Of a DNA stretch of 64,000 nucleotides, positions 61,165 to 64,000 are shown one piece after another. Under the pieces are notes generated by a model. The model made no database searches. It saw nothing but the letters and a program-made list of their open reading frames with translations, and was not told the DNA's origin. The number at the start of each line of letters is the position of its first letter. Position 1 is the first letter of the stretch. The translations under genes were made by a program, and so were the position numbers. This DNA comes from Haliclona indistincta (Eukaryota > Porifera > Demospongiae > Haplosclerida > Chalinidae): the NCBI GenBank assembly GCA_964017065.1, contig OZ024786.1, positions 6,949,047 through 7,013,046 of the forward strand, in the 5' to 3' direction.

Positions 61165-61335
61165 CAAGATACATCATGCCAAAGCTCCCTCTACCAACCC
61201 ATTTGATCATCTTTAGATAGTTCTTGTTATCAAGTTTGGTTAACTTATGAAATAAAATTGATTGATCTTAAATACCAAAGTGTATGTCTCCGAGTTTATG
61301 AATGTTTGTAAAGAATGGAGGCCGTTGTGCTAAAG
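61165..61335 (-). pseudogene. Protein-kinase N-lobe exons (copy A)
   Basis: On the minus strand an acceptor (ATTTTCTCTTTAG at about 61335) precedes a short exon reading PPFFTNIHKLGDIHFGI. Then an open stretch reads NKNYLKMIKWVGRGSFGMMYL and ends at a GTAAGC donor (61159-61164). GRGSFGMMYL is a kinase glycine-rich loop. No catalytic-loop exon was found, so the gene is incomplete here. Confidence 0.45.
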
Positions 61336-62027
61336 AGAAAATAATGAAAAGATTTTTGATAGAGAACTAATCAAGTGTCTAAAAGCCAGTGACAACAGCA
61401 TCTTGTCCACGGTCTTGTTTGGCTTGGTTGCATATTTGAAGATGGACGTTGGACTATTTTTACTAATGTCTATTGCAACTATAGAATCAAGGAATTATTA
61501 CAAGTAATAATAGAAAGTAATGAGTTTAAAAAGAACTTTGGCAGTCTTCTTTTGAATGTCCTTACGATTTCAGTATGGAACAAGCTTGTCTTTCATGTTT
61601 GGATCAATTACAACACAAGAGGACTACCCAGACAGTAGTGAGCAGTAACGAGATAAGAAGAGTTTTGCAAAACAGCTACCCTGGCATAACACACAGGTGC
61701 TGCTGTAGTGCCATCTGCCATTTTGGTGGCATTTTGATGAGAATCAAATTTATTCTTATGTCTATGTTTAATTCTTGTGTACTTTTTTCTCGTCTTTCTT
61801 GAAACATTTGAAACAAAAGTTTTGTTTAAATTTAATTTTGTCTTATTTTGTAAAATTTTATTTACTTTTCAAATGTGTAAGTTATTTATATTAAAAAGCT
61901 TGACACGAGTTATCGATAATCGATAATACTTTCATAATTTTCTCATGACTTACCATGCTAAGACTGAAACATTTGAAACAACACTTTTGTTTAAATTTAA
62001 TTTTTTCATTGTACGCATCTTCCAACA

Positions 62028-62137
62028 TAGGCCTGAGCGTCAGTGTGTACCACACGAATGTCAAACAACGCTTCAGTCTGAGGCTGCCATACTCCTCTAA
62101 TGCTAAGAACCGCCACCAGAGCATTGATTCTCCTTAA
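62028..62137 (-). mobile_element. Retrotransposon ORF fragment
   Basis: One minus-strand frame reads VWQPQTEALFDIRVVHTDAQ and continues AYVGRC. The EALFDIRVVxTDAQxY text is typical of the C-terminal part of a multicopy sponge/cnidarian retroelement ORF. Only about 37 codons remain. Confidence 0.5.
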
Positions 62138-62313
62138 TTTAACTGATTCTCGCACAATGGGTTCGCGAACTTTGTAAAATTTTATTTACTTTCAAATGTG
62201 TAAGTTATTTATAATAACAAGCTTGACACGAGTTATCAATATTCTCAAAATTTTTGGCAGTGAGTTTATTGCTTTGGGTGTTTAAACACTCTGATGTGCT
62301 TGTCTGTGCTTAC

Positions 62314-62510
62314 CAAGATACATCAAGCCAAAGCTCCCTCTATCAACCCATTCGATCATCTTTAGATAGTTCTTGTTAACAACTTTGCTCAACATTTGAT
62401 CTTATGAAAAGAAAATCGATTGATCTTTATAGAAATTATGCTTAAGTGTAATTCACTGAGTTTACGAGTCTTGAAGAATGGTGACCATTGTGCTAAAGAG
62501 AAAACAATGA
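62314..62510 (-). pseudogene. Protein-kinase N-lobe exons (copy B)
   Basis: The duplicate of copy A: an exon reading SPFFKTRKLSELHLSI after a TTTTCTCTTTAG acceptor, then NKNYLKMIEWVDRGSFGLMYL before a GTAAGC donor (62308-62313). The first Gly of the loop is Asp here (WVDRGSFG). Amino-acid similarity across indels suggests the sequence was coding before or during duplication. Confidence 0.45.
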
Positions 62511-62700
62511 AAATTTTTTTCGATAGAACTAAACAAGTGTCTAAAAGCCAGTGACAACATCGTTGGACTATTTTTATTAAAATATCTTTACGATTTCAGT
62601 ATGAAACTGTCTTATCTTCCATGTTTGGATCAATTTCAGCTGCAGAAAATAAACCACCATCCACAACAGTTTGACAATAAAGCAAAAAAAGTTATTCCAC

Positions 62701-64000
62701 TTCAATCAGTGTACAGCTTTACACTAGCTGATAGCAGCAAATTCATGTAGATGGAACTACAAGATGACGCTGTCCAAGATATCTTCATAATATGACTCTT
62801 TATCACAGACTTGTTGTCATGAAAATATACTATCAAATGTCAACATGGTGTTTCTCTATCTAATCTTTATTCTTCTCTTAATATTGATTGTTTACAAGAT
62901 GGCTCCACTTCTTTCTAACAATCATAATTTCTTGTCTTGTGTCTATTAAAAACCGCTTGATAATTATTGATTTTTTGTTCAAACTTCAAATTAACTTTTT
63001 AATTAGAATTTTTAAATCAAAATTATTTCAATTTAATTGGAAACATTATTTTAATGTTCTGGCCTTTTTTACTGACATACTGTACAATTATTTATTTTTT
63101 ACCATTATTATTTTTACTCTTCAATCAGTGTACAGCTTAGTCTTTATTCAGTATTGTTTGTTACTGTTTATTATTTGGTTCTTTCTTTCTTTACATCTTT
63201 GTGTAGCTGTATTACTTGTTTACTTTGTAAGATAATCTCGTGCAGAATAAACTAATTCTGAACCCTTATTCTTATTTATAATTATTGTTAATTTTGGTTA
63301 ACTTTTTTATCATGTGTAGTTCGTTCTTGTTTATGTTTCGAGATTTATAAATGAGATTCATTTTTTTGCCTTTGATTTTGTTATCCTTTTTTGTTCATGT
63401 GTATTTTCTTCTTGTTTATGGTTTGTGTTGTTGTAAACCAGATTCATTTTTGGCCTTTGACATACTTGACTGTTAATATGACTATTTGTTTTGTTGTAAG
63501 TGCTTATTCTCTTTCGTTGATGTATTATGATGCATCAGTTGTTACATCAGTTAATATCAGTATTGTGTGCTGTGTCTCTGCAAACCAAGCATAATTATTA
63601 TAATTATATTTTTAATAGTTAGTCTGCGTAGTACCAGTAGTCACACTTGCATAGCTTGTCTCTTTGCTTACTTGAGATTCGCATTGTTCATTTTTCAATG
63701 TACTCAGCATTACTAGGAAACATGAAGTTGTACACATGTGTCATTAAAATCTGGTTTATTTCTAAAACTGGCCTTAATTGCTGATGATCCAACTGGTATC
63801 AGCAGATTCGACAGCTGTTAGGACCCTTGCTAACAAAAACAGCAGATGTATTACTATGTATTTGTTAGAATAGCCAAGTCTAGTTGACAATTTCTGGTTT
63901 GATAATAAATATGTTATTTCAGCTGATTAACTCTAGTACCAATGAGATTATACTTACTTTGGTAAAATATATTGTCCGCAATTTCTCTATTATGTGTCAA
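62701..64000. other. AT-rich, no gene recognised
   Basis: A long hydrophobic frame at 62888-63235 is explained by T-rich composition; no splice or domain support. Confidence 0.5.

Larger units (their letters stand above)
60831..62700. repeat. Diverged tandem/segmental duplication
   Basis: About 60831-61020 recurs at 61736-61920 and in part at 62165-62240 (shared AAGCTTGACACGAGTTATC). About 61100-61640 recurs at 62250-62640. Copies differ by indels and substitutions. Confidence 0.75.

Noticed and set aside
62888..63235. 115-codon hydrophobic frame resembling a membrane protein
   Set aside because: Local T-richness produces Phe/Leu/Ile codons; no domain, no splice signals, and neighbouring DNA has the same composition.

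Overview
This window reads as a eukaryotic (metazoan) nuclear contig, most likely from a sponge. Support: canonical GT-AG introns, many only about 50 bases long; Death-domain, RecQ-like and protein-kinase-like fragments of kinds expanded in sponges; non-LTR retrotransposon relics; many nonautonomous DNA transposons; one 200-base assembly gap (7993-8192). The taxon is inferred from gene content and style. There is no operon structure, and no rRNA, tRNA or CRISPR was recognised.

Layout. 1-8 kb: a decayed Ulp1-type peptidase gene on the minus strand, a Harbinger-style MITE (1639-2131), possible small exons and a retroelement scrap, a 0.9-kb GAGT-type microsatellite, a COR/Death-domain gene remnant (5.1-6.0 kb), a 56-bp minisatellite and a LINE tail ending in poly(A). 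9-28 kb: a tandemly amplified region with repeated splice acceptor - short exon - splice donor cassettes. Splice phases let these be read as two related modular genes. Copy 1 ends in a large exon with PD-(D/E)XK-like plus protein-kinase-like domains (16083-17674). Copy 2 ends in a PD-(D/E)XK-like exon (27218-28207). The final introns of copy 2 are crowded with Tc1/mariner-like, hAT-like and other MITEs. 28.9-41.9 kb: a giant 27/28-bp tandem repeat (roughly 470 units) with higher-order duplications and one 239-bp CACTA-like insertion.

42-50 kb: a LINE (minus strand) inserted next to a broken gene of a repeated, transposon-like family; a perfect 91-bp-arm palindrome; the first exons of a secreted-protein gene; and a complete 3.65-kb DNA transposon (45624-49275) with about 32-bp TIRs, a TTA target duplication and an intact intronless 1065-residue DDE-type transposase. 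50-60 kb: minisatellite, MITEs, a long near-perfect palindrome, a four-exon minus-strand gene of unknown function, a second TTA-flanked GGCCAC-ended element, and a 661-bp element with 9-bp target duplications that carries the first exon of a RecQ-like helicase (Pack-MULE-like). 60-64 kb: AT-rich DNA with a tandem duplication containing kinase glycine-loop exons.

The most noteworthy items are the complete TTA-flanked transposon, the Pack-MULE-like RecQ capture, the pair of modular effector-like genes built from amplified mini-exons, and the 13-kb tandem repeat.
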